Below are positions 13,584-21,409 of a stretch of DNA of 29,701 nucleotides, piece after piece (position 1 is the first letter of the stretch; each line of letters begins with the position of its first letter). This stretch comes from a virus. A model generated the notes under the pieces. The model was not told where the DNA came from. It was given only the letters and a program-made list of their open reading frames with translations, and did not search any database. A program made the position numbers and the translations under genes. The DNA is taken from positions 1-29,701 of IMG/VR virus record IMGVR_UViG_3300046167_000208. One strand, written 5' to 3'.

Positions 13584-14053
13584 AGTGGGACTCAATCAAA
13601 GGTTTAGTGGGCGCGGTAGCACCGACCATAGGAAGCGCGATAGGAGGCCCAGTAGGGGCCGGAGCGGGGAAAATACTTGCACAGGTACTTGGGGTACCGG
13701 CAGAGCCACAAGCCGTCCAGAAGGCGCTGAGTGAAGCCTCACCGGAACAACTGGCAGAGATAAAGAAAGCTGACATAGCCTACAAGACCCGTTTGGCAGA
13801 GTTGGAAGTAGACATATTCGAGCTAGAGAACGCTGATAGGTCGAGTGCGCGGGAGATGGGCAAAGGTGACTGGACACCCAAGGTTCTGGCGTTGCTGGCG
13901 TTTCTGTTCTTTGGCGGATACGTCACTGTCGTAACGGTCAGCCCTTACGAGCAGAACGAGGCCATTATCAATCTGGTTCTGGGTTACTTGGGCGGCATTG
14001 TTTCCGCTGTTGTTAGCTTTTACTTCGGCGCAAGCCATAAGGCTGACAAGTAA
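13580..14053 (+). CDS. Holin (3-TM holin superfamily-like)
   Basis: A 157-residue protein. The N-terminus is Gly/Ala-rich and weakly hydrophobic (residues 8-38). A charged helix with ENADRSSAREM follows, then WTPKVLALLAFLFFGGYVTV (residues 98-117) and a last membrane helix (residues about 129-149) ending in FYFGASHKADK. The N-ADR-x-x-AR-x-M, D-x-TP and YFG-x-S features are typical of the phage 3-TM holin family. It forms the inner-membrane hole at lysis. The start overlaps the DUF5675-like stop, and the ParB-like start overlaps its own stop (TAATG). Confidence 0.8.
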   Translation: MKWDSIKGLVGAVAPTIGSAIGGPVGAGAGKILAQVLGVPAEPQAVQKALSEASPEQLAEIKKADIAYKTRLAELEVDIFELENADRSSAREMGKGDWTPKVLALLAFLFFGGYVTVVTVSPYEQNEAIINLVLGYLGGIVSAVVSFYFGASHKADK

Positions 14054-14594
14054 TGCTAGAAGTCGCGTATATAGCCACAACGGACGTTATTCCGTACGCA
14101 AACAACCCGCGCACACACAGCGACCAACAGGTTGCGCAGGTAGCGGCGAGCATTCAGGAATTCGGGTTCAACAACCCGAATCCTTATTGATGAGCACAAT
14201 AGCATCATCGCAGGTCACGGCAGGCTGGCAGCAGCGCAGAAGCTAGGAATGAGCCTAGTGCCCACGATAACCCTTGAAGGGCTTACAGAAGCGCAGCGCA
14301 AAGGCGTATGTGATAGCAGACAACAAACTAACCGAGAACGGGGGGTGGGATTACGACCTGTTAGCGGTAGAGATTGAGCGTCTGGCAGAATTGGATATTG
14401 ATTTAACGCTGACAGGGATGGACGAAATAGAACTTGCCAAGATGTTCGATGAACCACAAGAGCATGTCGTTCAAGAGGTTGATTACGCTGAGTCTTTTTC
14501 CGTTGTCGTTGAATGTAGCAACGAATCGGAGCAGGAAAAAATCTTTAATCGTTTGGATTCGGAGGGGTATAAGTGCCGAGTTCAAAGTTTGTAA
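14053..14594 (+). pseudogene. ParB-N/sulfiredoxin-like domain protein, frame broken twice
   Basis: The first frame (from MLEVAYIATTDVIPYANNPR) runs to GFNNP near 14178 and then hits a stop. Removing one A near 14179 restores ILIDEHNSIIAGHGRLAAAQ, which carries the ParB-box AGHGR. A second single-base excess near 14299 (GG for G after AAA) must be removed to reach KAYVIADNKLTENGGWDYD and the C-terminal part. The repaired length is exactly 180 codons (179 residues). This is a ParB N-terminal (nucleotide-binding) domain without the DNA-binding HTH, the type found beside phage DNA methylases and modification genes. The two excess bases may be sequencing errors or real decay. It overlaps the ABC-GNAT start by 22 bases. 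Confidence 0.75.
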
Positions 14595-15649
14595 TCGAAT
14601 CAGAAACTAGCGGCACGTTCAGGGCCAATAAAATTAAGTCGATGTTTGACTGCGACATGGATGTTGTCACTAAGACATTCGATGTAAACATTCCAATAGA
14701 AGATGTTGATTGGAACATTGGATTGATTGTTGGAGCAAGCGGAACGGGAAAAACAACAATAGCCAAGCGAATGTTCAAGGATTACGAACTGTTCAGTGGT
14801 TATGAATGGTCGGGTGATAGCTTTGTTGATGATTTCAGTGAAATGTTAACCGCAAAACAGATAACAGAGGCGCTGTCCAAAGTTGGATTCTCGTCGCCGC
14901 CAGATTGGTTGAAGCCGTTTGGCGTGTTGTCCAATGGTCAAAAAATGCGAGCAGAGCTTGCAAGGTTGATCCTTGAAGCAGACAAGCCATTCATTTACGA
15001 CGAGTTCACGTCTGTGGTCGATAGATTGGTGGCGCGTTTGGGATCTTCTGCTATTCAGAAGTTTATCCGCAAGCAAGGTCGTAAGTTTGTTGCCGTTAGC
15101 TGTCATTATGACATCGAAGAGTGGCTGGAGCCTGATTGGGTGTTTAACTGCGATGATATGCAGTTTAGTCGGAGGCGTCTTAGGCGACCCGAAATTAGAG
15201 CAACAATCAGAAAAGCAAAGCAAAGAGAGTGGGCTGAGTTCATGGAGCATCACTATTTGACGCATTCACACAACAATGCGGCTCACAAATACATCTGCGA
15301 GATTGATGGTCGATCAGTTGCTTGGTGTTCGGTAATCCATTTCCCACACCCTATTGTCAAAGATATGAAGCGGATTCATCGAATTGTGGTTAAGCCAGAC
15401 TATCAAGGGATTGGTGTTGGAGCTGCGTTTATGGATGCAATAGCCGATTCATACAAGCAAAAAGGGTATCGGATGAGCTTGGTTACCAGTTCGCCCGCAT
15501 TTGTTCTCGGATTGCAGAAAAACCCCACTTGGGCAATGACTCGAAAGCCGTCGAGGTTGGCGCAACCTAAAACAGGCGATTTGAAAGCTTCTGCATCATC
15601 GGCTCGGTTAACGGCCAGCTTTGAATACGTTGGAGCGCGACATGTCTAG
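14573..15649 (+). CDS. ABC-type ATPase fused to GNAT acyltransferase, Mom-like DNA modification candidate
   Basis: A 358-residue protein with a GTG start and GGAGG seven bases upstream. Residues 45-185 are an ABC-type ATPase: Walker A GASGTGKT (54-61), signature-like LSNGQKMRAELARLI (119-133), Walker B FIYDEF (140-145) and switch His in SCHYD (178). There are no membrane helices, so it is not a transporter. Residues about 205-330 are a GNAT domain with RIVVKPDYQGIGVG (270-283), the acyl-CoA binding loop. Mu Mom, which modifies adenine in phage DNA, is a GNAT-fold enzyme. The coupled ParB-like gene and the following terminase suggest DNA modification before packaging. Substrate and chemistry are inference. 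Confidence 0.75.
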   Translation: MPSSKFVIESETSGTFRANKIKSMFDCDMDVVTKTFDVNIPIEDVDWNIGLIVGASGTGKTTIAKRMFKDYELFSGYEWSGDSFVDDFSEMLTAKQITEALSKVGFSSPPDWLKPFGVLSNGQKMRAELARLILEADKPFIYDEFTSVVDRLVARLGSSAIQKFIRKQGRKFVAVSCHYDIEEWLEPDWVFNCDDMQFSRRRLRRPEIRATIRKAKQREWAEFMEHHYLTHSHNNAAHKYICEIDGRSVAWCSVIHFPHPIVKDMKRIHRIVVKPDYQGIGVGAAFMDAIADSYKQKGYRMSLVTSSPAFVLGLQKNPTWAMTRKPSRLAQPKTGDLKASASSARLTASFEYVGARHV

Positions 15650-15983
15650 ACCATTGGCACAGATAGATTGGGATCAAGTCGACAAAATGTGCGCTATTCA
15701 CTGTACGGGAGAGGAGCAGGCTGCAATCCTAGGGGTGAGCTATGACACATTGAATAGAGCATGTCAGCGTGAATACGACTGTAGTTTTGCGGAGTATTTC
15801 AGGCAAAAGGCCAGCCATGGGCGAATGAGTTTACGTCGCAAGCAATACACTGCCGCAATGGACGGTAACACCACAATGCTTGTGTGGTTAGGCAAGAACT
15901 GGTTAGGACAGTCAGACCAGCCCGAAGTGGAGGCGCAAGACCTGCCGCCGATCATTATCGAGAGGGCGGGTGAAGCTAACTAG
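15642..15983 (+). CDS. terS: Small terminase subunit-like DNA-binding protein
   Basis: A 113-residue protein. Residues 10-50 form an HTH (DQVDKMCAIHCTGEEQAAIL, then YDTLNRACQREY), followed by a helical oligomerisation part containing RRKQYTAAMDGNTTMLVWLGKNWLGQ, a pattern common to phage small terminases. It recognises the packaging site and stimulates the large subunit. ATG 15642 has GGAG six bases upstream and overlaps the previous stop; an in-frame TTG lies seven codons upstream. It overlaps the large subunit by 14 bases. Confidence 0.8.
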   Translation: MSRPLAQIDWDQVDKMCAIHCTGEEQAAILGVSYDTLNRACQREYDCSFAEYFRQKASHGRMSLRRKQYTAAMDGNTTMLVWLGKNWLGQSDQPEVEAQDLPPIIIERAGEAN

Positions 15984-17196
15984 GCCACAAGATGACATCT
16001 TCTTCAGTGACTCACGGTTCAGGGCGGTGGTTGCTGGTAGACGATTTGGGAAGACGTTTTTGTCTACCCACGAGCTTCTTCGTGCTGCCCTAGAAGGCAA
16101 GAACAGGAACTGCTGGTATGTAGCGCCGACCTACAAGGCTGCAAAAGAGATAGCTTGGGACATGCTGAATGAGGCTTTGCCTGATGGGTATATCAGTAAG
16201 CGGAACGAGACCGCACTATCGCTGACGCTGAAGAATGGCTCTACCATATCCCTCAAAGGGGCAGAGAAGCCTGACAACCTCAGAGGGAGGGCGTTGGACT
16301 TTGTTGTTCTGGACGAGTTCGCAGATATGCGGAAGGAAGCGTGGTACGAAGTGCTGCGGCCCAGTCTGTCGGATCGTCACTCTGGAGATAATCCGACACG
16401 AGCACTGTTCATTGGAACACCGAAGGGGCGTAACCATTTCTATGACATCTGGACGCGAGGCGTCGATGAGGAGGAGGGCTGGGAAGCCTTCCAGTACACG
16501 ACCATCGAGGGCGGTAATGTTGATGAGGCTGAGATCGAGGCAGCGCGGAATGACCTAGACGAGCGGACGTTCAGCCAGGAGTATCAAGCCAAGTTCGTGA
16601 ACTACTCCGGCATTATCTACTACGCATTCAGTCGAGAGGAGAGCGTGCGGAAGGGTTACATGAACGACCAGCTACACATTGGCATGGACTTTAACCTTGA
16701 CCCTATGAGCGCAGCCGTGTGTGTGAGGGAGGCGGATACGATCCAAGTGATCGACGAGATCGTTATTTATGGATCAAACACCGACGAGATGGTGGACGAG
16801 ATCAAGCAACGGTATGGTGACAGGCAAATCACTATCTACCCTGACCCAGCTAGTAAACAGAGAAAGACCAGTGCGGGAGGGAGGACAGACCTATCAATAC
16901 TCCAGAACGCAGGGTTTGCGATAAAGGTGCGGAACAGTCACCCCGCAATCAGGGACAGAATCAACAGCGTGAACAGCAGGCTACGCTCCACCAGTGGAGT
17001 GCGGTCTTTGTTTATTGACCCTAAGTGTAAGCAGACCATCGCTTCCCTTGAACGACAGACCTACAAGGAAGGCACTAGCCAACCCAACAAAGATGACGGC
17101 TATGACCACATGAATGACGCGCTAGGGTATCTAATTGAGTACCTGTACCCGATTCGTAAGCAAAGAGAAATTGAACAACCAGTGAGGTGGAGCTAG
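15970..17196 (+). CDS. terL: Large terminase subunit
   Basis: A 408-residue DNA-packaging motor. The ATPase domain has Walker A-like AGRRFGKT (22-29), Walker B VVLDEF (112-117) and the coupling motif FIGTPKGRNHFYD (about 147-159). The nuclease domain starts at GMDFNLDP (D240), with further acidic positions at YPDPASKQ (about 290) and GYDHMNDALGYL near the C-terminus. It translocates DNA into the prohead and cuts the concatemer. It begins with GTG after a GAGAGGG site. The circular map with no defined ends would fit headful packaging, but cohesive or direct-repeat ends are not excluded. Confidence 0.95.
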   Translation: MKLTRPQDDIFFSDSRFRAVVAGRRFGKTFLSTHELLRAALEGKNRNCWYVAPTYKAAKEIAWDMLNEALPDGYISKRNETALSLTLKNGSTISLKGAEKPDNLRGRALDFVVLDEFADMRKEAWYEVLRPSLSDRHSGDNPTRALFIGTPKGRNHFYDIWTRGVDEEEGWEAFQYTTIEGGNVDEAEIEAARNDLDERTFSQEYQAKFVNYSGIIYYAFSREESVRKGYMNDQLHIGMDFNLDPMSAAVCVREADTIQVIDEIVIYGSNTDEMVDEIKQRYGDRQITIYPDPASKQRKTSAGGRTDLSILQNAGFAIKVRNSHPAIRDRINSVNSRLRSTSGVRSLFIDPKCKQTIASLERQTYKEGTSQPNKDDGYDHMNDALGYLIEYLYPIRKQREIEQPVRWS

Positions 17197-18576
17197 TGGC
17201 CAGCAATATCGAGTATCAACATCCCGACTACGATGCCAACGAGAATAGGTGGGAGCTATATGTTCGCTCATACCTTGGGGGTGAGGAGTATCAGGCAGGC
17301 AACTACCTGACCGGCTACCTAAACGAGTCAGAGAACGAGTATGCTCGACGCATACAGTTGACCCCGATTGATAACCACTGCCGCAACGTGGTGCACATCT
17401 ACAGTTCTTTTCTGTGGCGCACTCCCCCTGTTCGCGTGTTCAACTCTCTAGCCAATAACCCAGCGCTAGAGGCGATGATAAACGATGCCGACTTGGACGG
17501 CGCAAGCCTCAACAGTTTTATGAAGCAGGCCCAGATATGGTCATCGGTTTATGGGCACGTCTGGATTCTTGTGGACAAGCCAGAGTCCAACGCGCAGACG
17601 AGAGCGGAGGAGCTAGATCAAGATATACGGCCCTATCTCTCTCTATTCACGCCTGAAAACGTCTTCGACTGGAAGTGGGAGCGCACGCCTTCAGGACGCT
17701 TTGAACTCACCTATCTCAAGCTCAGAGAAGCGGTAGACCGTGAGAACGCCACAACCAAGGTGAGCTACTACCGCATTTGGCGCAAGGACACGATCCAACA
17801 GTGGAAGTCTGACGGCGACAAGGAGCAGATGGTTAGCGAGATAGACAACCCACTGGGTAAGATTCCAGCGGTCTATCTACCTGCTCAGCGCAGTGTGACC
17901 CGTGGTGTGGGGGTGAGTGACCTGTCAGACATCGCCTACATGCAAAAAGCTATCTACAGTGAGCTTTCAGAGATTGAGCAGCTAATCAGGATCAGCAACC
18001 ACCCCTTCCCTGGTTAAGACATACGACACGGATGCGAGCGCGGGAGCAGGTTCTGTTATCAACGTGCCCGATGACGCAGCCGAAACCATGAAGCCGTTTC
18101 TGCTACAACCCTCTGGTCAGAACATCAACAGCATCAGGGAATCCATCAAGGACAAGGTGGAGTCCATCAACCGCATGGCCCAGATGGGCGCTGTACGCGG
18201 AACCGATGCGAAGACGATGTCAGGCATTGCTATGCAGACCGAGTTCCAGATGCTGAACGCTAAACTGTCAGAGAAAGCCGACCTGCTGGAGTTAGCTGAG
18301 GAGCATATGTGGACGTATTTCTGCAACTGGCTAGACGTAACGCCAGACGTGGAGGTGTTCTATCCTGATTCCTTCGACATCCGCGACTACGACAAAGAGC
18401 TTGAGTTCTTGCAGAAGATGAAAGCCAGCGGCGTGAGGTCGGTTACGTTAGCGCAAGAGTTAGATAAGCAGATCGCCGACCTAGCCCTTGATGACGACAA
18501 GTTGGCGCAGTCCCATGTCGAGATCGAGGGACAGACGCAGGTGCTAGGCCAATTCCCAGTGGAGGGTGAGGTGTAG
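17187..18576 (+). pseudogene. Portal protein, frame broken by one extra C
   Basis: Two abutting frames (17187-18017 and the +1-shifted one up to 18576) together form a typical portal protein of about 460 residues. The first ends with EIEQLIRISNHP, then an out-of-frame tail. Removing one C from the CCCC at 18002-18005 gives HPSLVKTYDTDASAGAGSV, which leads into the second frame. The first part has LTPIDNHCRNVVHIYSSFLW and the second a long helical stem (MQTEFQMLNAKLSEKADLLE), matching DUF4055-type portals. An intact portal is essential, so a sequencing error is the simplest explanation. Start is GTG 17187 or GTG 17196. Confidence 0.8.
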
Positions 18577-18578
18577 CG

Positions 18579-19457
18579 ATGGCGGCTGATGACGTCTATG
18601 AAAATATCCAAGAGGCTATGGAAGATCGGCACAAGGAGTTCTTGTCCAACGCTTTCGACCTAACCGAGCGGGATATGGCCGACCTAATACAGTCGGCACC
18701 AGACAGCGCAGGCAAGCTATTTGACTTGGAGTGGGCGATTAATGCTCGCTCTGAGATGCGCCGCATACTGGAAGACGACTACCTTTCCAGCGTACAGACC
18801 GTTCTGGGCGACTACAGAGGCCTCTCAGACGATTTACAGGAGATGCTAGGCACTTATGGGGACTTCGCAAAAGTACAGCCACAGGTCATTTCAGGGCTTC
18901 AGAGGCTATCATTTCAAGGCTTTGAGGCTTTGGCGCAATCACAACTGGATGCCTTGGCGAACGGGGTCTATCAGGCGTCCTTGTCTGGCAGGTCTAAACA
19001 GGACTTCATCAAGGAGGTCAGGGGGCGCATCAATGGAATCTATCAAGCAAGCGATCAGGCAGAGATTGAAGAACTGGTGGAGGTCGCTAAAACAACGACT
19101 GGAGCCACGCAACAGGCAGCGGTTGATCGACTCCATGGAGTTTATAACTCAGATCGCCTTGGTAATAACCTTCGGCGTTATGCGACAACTTACGCAACAG
19201 ATTCAATCAACCAGTTCTCAGCTTCGCTCACGATTGACATCGCTAATCAGGCGGGAATAGAAAAGTTTAAGTATCGGGGCAACGTGATACGCGATACGCG
19301 GGATTTCTGTAAGAAGCACAGAAACAAGACATACACCCGTGATGAGATTACCGAAATATGGAGAGGGAGCTGGGCCGGTAAAAGTGCCGGTGATCCTTTC
19401 ATCGTGCGCGGGGGCTACAACTGTCGCCATCGCTGGATACCAATAGTAGAGGAATAA
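18579..19457 (+). CDS. Head morphogenesis protein (Mu gpF / SPP1 gp7-like)
   Basis: A 292-residue protein. The N-terminal two thirds are helical. The C-terminal 90 residues carry the family signature: YATTYATDSINQFSASLT, then RDTRDFCKKHRNKTYT and GGYNCRHRWIPI, with conserved Cys and His that may bind metal. Members are minor head proteins that bind the portal and may enter the cell with the DNA. The gene sits two bases after the portal stop, the standard order of terminase, portal, morphogenesis protein. Confidence 0.9.
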   Translation: MAADDVYENIQEAMEDRHKEFLSNAFDLTERDMADLIQSAPDSAGKLFDLEWAINARSEMRRILEDDYLSSVQTVLGDYRGLSDDLQEMLGTYGDFAKVQPQVISGLQRLSFQGFEALAQSQLDALANGVYQASLSGRSKQDFIKEVRGRINGIYQASDQAEIEELVEVAKTTTGATQQAAVDRLHGVYNSDRLGNNLRRYATTYATDSINQFSASLTIDIANQAGIEKFKYRGNVIRDTRDFCKKHRNKTYTRDEITEIWRGSWAGKSAGDPFIVRGGYNCRHRWIPIVEE

Positions 19458-19458
19458 C

Positions 19459-19710
19459 ATGTCCAAAGAATTAGACCGAGCTAAGAATCTGGTCGCTAGA
19501 AGACCAATCCCACCCGCTATCCGTGAACTGCTGGAGCCATTGGCAGCGGCTGCACCGGAAGACGAGAAGCTGGAATTTGATGACCTGTATGGAATCGTGA
19601 ACGTGCTGCTGCCATTACCTAAAAAGACGAGGAAGAAAAAAGATGCCGAGCCATTACGGACACAGCAAGACGAAGAAAAAGAAGCCGATGAACCGAAAGA
19701 AGAAGGCTAA
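19459..19710 (+). CDS. Hypothetical small protein with charged tail
   Basis: An 83-residue protein. The N-terminal 50 residues (LVARRPIPPAIRELLEPLAAAA) look helical and ordered; the tail is disordered, first basic (PKKTRKKKDAE) and then acidic (DEEKEADEPKEEG). It follows the head morphogenesis gene by one base. Unknown function. A second, shifted frame of 24 codons with a Lys-rich product lies inside its 3' end, so the odd charge pattern of the tail may partly reflect double coding. Confidence 0.6.
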   Translation: MSKELDRAKNLVARRPIPPAIRELLEPLAAAAPEDEKLEFDDLYGIVNVLLPLPKKTRKKKDAEPLRTQQDEEKEADEPKEEG

Positions 19711-19717
19711 AAAATAG
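19643..19717 (+). CDS. Nested 24-residue Lys-rich basic peptide gene
   Basis: In a different frame inside the end of the 83-residue gene, an ATG with AGGA nine bases upstream opens a frame starting MPSHYGHSKTKKKKP and ending in KKKAKK, with about half of all residues Lys or Arg. From memory, very short proteins beginning MPxHYG and rich in Lys occur in marine phages, often near head genes. A nucleic-acid binding role is plausible. The frame could be chance in an A-rich stretch. Confidence 0.45.
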   Translation: MPSHYGHSKTKKKKPMNRKKKAKK

Positions 19718-19725
19718 ATTGGAGA

Positions 19726-19740
19726 TCCATAGTATGGATA
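19726..19740. repeat. ATCCATA-S-TATGG palindromic element, copy 2
   Basis: ATCCAT-AGT-ATGGAT is a perfect inverted repeat with a three-base centre, followed by CCCATTTTT. It lies about 20 bases upstream of the -35 box of the scaffold promoter. The second copy is at 6510-6522. Operator or weak terminator are both possible. Confidence 0.5.
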
Positions 19741-19762
19741 TCCCATTTTTCACCATCAGCTA

Positions 19763-19789
19763 TTGACAATCCTGTGAAGCTGGTATAAT
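19763..19789 (+). promoter_or_regulatory. Strong sigma-70-like promoter before the scaffold and capsid genes
   Basis: Perfect -35 TTGACA (19763-19768) and perfect extended -10 TGGTATAAT (19781-19789), with a 15-base spacer. The short spacer is compensated by the TGn extension. It would start mRNA near 19797, just ahead of the scaffold ribosome site (AAAGAGG), and together with the terminator at 21351 would define a separate scaffold-capsid transcript. Confidence 0.8.
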
Positions 19790-19814
19790 CCCCCCACTCG
19801 AAAGAGGTTCGTAC

Positions 19815-20483
19815 ATGAGCGAAGAAGTCATGGTTGAAAGCACTGAAACTGAACCAGTGCAGGATACGGAAGTTCAGGAAAGCAAGACGTTTACCCAAGA
19901 GGAGCTAGACCGCATCGTTGCGGATAGAGTTGCAAGGGAGAAACGTAAGCACGACAAAGCGCTAGAAGGTATCGACATCAACGAAGCTCGCCAGATCATG
20001 CTTGAGCGTGAACAGGCGAACATAGAACGCCAAAAGGAAAAAGGCGAGTTCGAGTCGGTACTGAAGCAAACTGTCGAAAAGAAGGATCTGGAGATTGCCG
20101 CCATGCGGATGGCGTTGGAAACCACCAAGATAGACGGTGCGTTACTGACGGCAGCAAGCAGGCATAACGCTGTAGATTCTGAGCAGGTATCGCAACTGCT
20201 GCGGAATCGTGTAAAACTCTCCGACGATGGTTCGGTTGAAGTCTTAGACGATAACGGCGCAGTCAGATACAACGACAAAGCCGACCCCCTCTCAGTTGAT
20301 GAGTTGGTGGGTGACTTTCTTACGGCTAACCCGCATTTCGTCAGAGCCTCCCAAGGTGGCGCTGGCACGCAGGGGATGGCTGGTGGCTCCACGCAGAAGC
20401 CTATATCTGTGGCTGACATGGTTGCTAATTGGAAGGACGGAGGTGCTGAGGCATACCGCGCCTACAAGAAGAAAACCAAATAA
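19815..20483 (+). CDS. Scaffolding protein
   Basis: A 222-residue, highly charged helical protein. It has an acidic disordered N-terminus, then FTQEELDRIVADRVAREKRK, a signature of phage scaffolds, a long coiled coil up to about residue 100, a mixed middle part, and a C-terminal helix ending in AEAYRAYKKKTK that would bind the capsid protein. Scaffolds guide prohead assembly and leave before packaging. Position directly before the major capsid gene supports the call. Confidence 0.85.
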   Translation: MSEEVMVESTETEPVQDTEVQESKTFTQEELDRIVADRVAREKRKHDKALEGIDINEARQIMLEREQANIERQKEKGEFESVLKQTVEKKDLEIAAMRMALETTKIDGALLTAASRHNAVDSEQVSQLLRNRVKLSDDGSVEVLDDNGAVRYNDKADPLSVDELVGDFLTANPHFVRASQGGAGTQGMAGGSTQKPISVADMVANWKDGGAEAYRAYKKKTK

Positions 20484-20509
20484 ACCACTTTTGATATAGG
20501 ACTACTCTT

Positions 20510-21343
20510 ATGGCTGCTACAACAAGCACAACCCTTGACGACCTGTTTGCGAATATCATCGCTCAGGCACGATTCACCGCTGAAGAAGAATCCCTAATGA
20601 TGGGATTGGTGACGCAGTACAACATCGGCGACGAAGCCGGCAAGACGATTCAGGTGCCAAAATACCCTGCAATCACTGCCGCTGACTTGACGGAAGGCAC
20701 CGACCTGACCAGCACGACTGTTTCTACTTCCTCTGTTGACATCACTGTTGGTGAAGTTGGCGCACAGGTAGTATTGACCGACTTGGCTGCTATGGGTGCT
20801 GGCAACCCTGCTGAAGAGTTGGGTACGGTACTAGGTAACGCTATCGCCACCAAGATGGATGCAGACCTGATTGCTTTGTTCGATGGGTTCAGCACTTCCT
20901 TCGGCGCTGCCGCTCAAGAGATCACTGTAGCTGATCTGTTCAAGGCTGCTGCTACCTTGCGTAACAACAAGGCACAAGGCGACATCTTCGCGGTTGTAAA
21001 CCCTTTCCAAGCGTACCAACTGAAAGCCAACCTAACCAATACCTTCGCTAACCCCAACGGTGGTGACGCGCAGAACACGGCTATGGTTAACGCTTACGTT
21101 GGAACCATCGCTGGAATCGACATCTACGAGTCATCCAATGTGACTGTAGACGGTTCTGGTGACGCGAAAGGCGCTGTCTTCTCACGCGAGGCTTTGGCTA
21201 TCGCTATGAAGCGTGACTTCCAGATCGAAGCACAACGAGACGCATCCCTACGGGCCTTCGAGCTTAACGCTACCGCCATCTACGGTGTGGGCGAGCTTGA
21301 CGACACCTACGGCTGCGAGATGTTGTTCGACGCTAGCATCTAG
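20510..21343 (+). CDS. Major capsid protein (HK97 fold)
   Basis: A 277-residue protein. Typical features: an N-terminal helix region, a segment GKTIQVPKYPAITAADLTEG (E-loop and P-domain beginning), VDITVGEVGAQVVLTDLAA, a spine-helix region (AEELGTVLGNAIATKMDADL), AVVNPFQAYQL (A-domain) and a C-terminal strand (AFELNATAIYGVGELD). There is no visible delta domain or protease gene, so maturation probably uses the separate scaffold. It is on a short transcript bounded by the promoter at 19763 and the terminator at 21351. Confidence 0.9.
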   Translation: MAATTSTTLDDLFANIIAQARFTAEEESLMMGLVTQYNIGDEAGKTIQVPKYPAITAADLTEGTDLTSTTVSTSSVDITVGEVGAQVVLTDLAAMGAGNPAEELGTVLGNAIATKMDADLIALFDGFSTSFGAAAQEITVADLFKAAATLRNNKAQGDIFAVVNPFQAYQLKANLTNTFANPNGGDAQNTAMVNAYVGTIAGIDIYESSNVTVDGSGDAKGAVFSREALAIAMKRDFQIEAQRDASLRAFELNATAIYGVGELDDTYGCEMLFDASI

Positions 21344-21350
21344 AGCGTTT

Positions 21351-21399
21351 GGATGGCCCTGCCCCTATCTCTCCTTTGGGGTGGGGCCGTCCCTTTTTT
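21351..21399 (+). terminator. Strong intrinsic terminator after the capsid gene
   Basis: A 15-base-pair stem (21351-21365 with 21378-21392, allowing three G-T pairs), a 12-base loop, then C and six T (21394-21399). It begins eight bases after the capsid stop codon, and the next gene's ribosome site starts immediately after the T-run. It probably reduces expression of downstream tail genes relative to capsid. Confidence 0.9.
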
Positions 21400-21409
21400 G
21401 GAGGTTCTA

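Noticed and set aside
14573-15649. ABC-GNAT protein as part of a transporter
   Set aside because: No membrane helices and no permease gene nearby; the fused GNAT domain and phage context point elsewhere.
18856-19260. Alternative plus-strand frame (134 codons) inside the head morphogenesis gene
   Set aside because: The overlapping frame has the conserved family motifs; this one has no ribosome site or recognised features.
19874-20419. Minus-strand frame of 181 codons opposite the scaffold gene
   Set aside because: Ser/Arg-rich composition typical of an antisense shadow; no start context.
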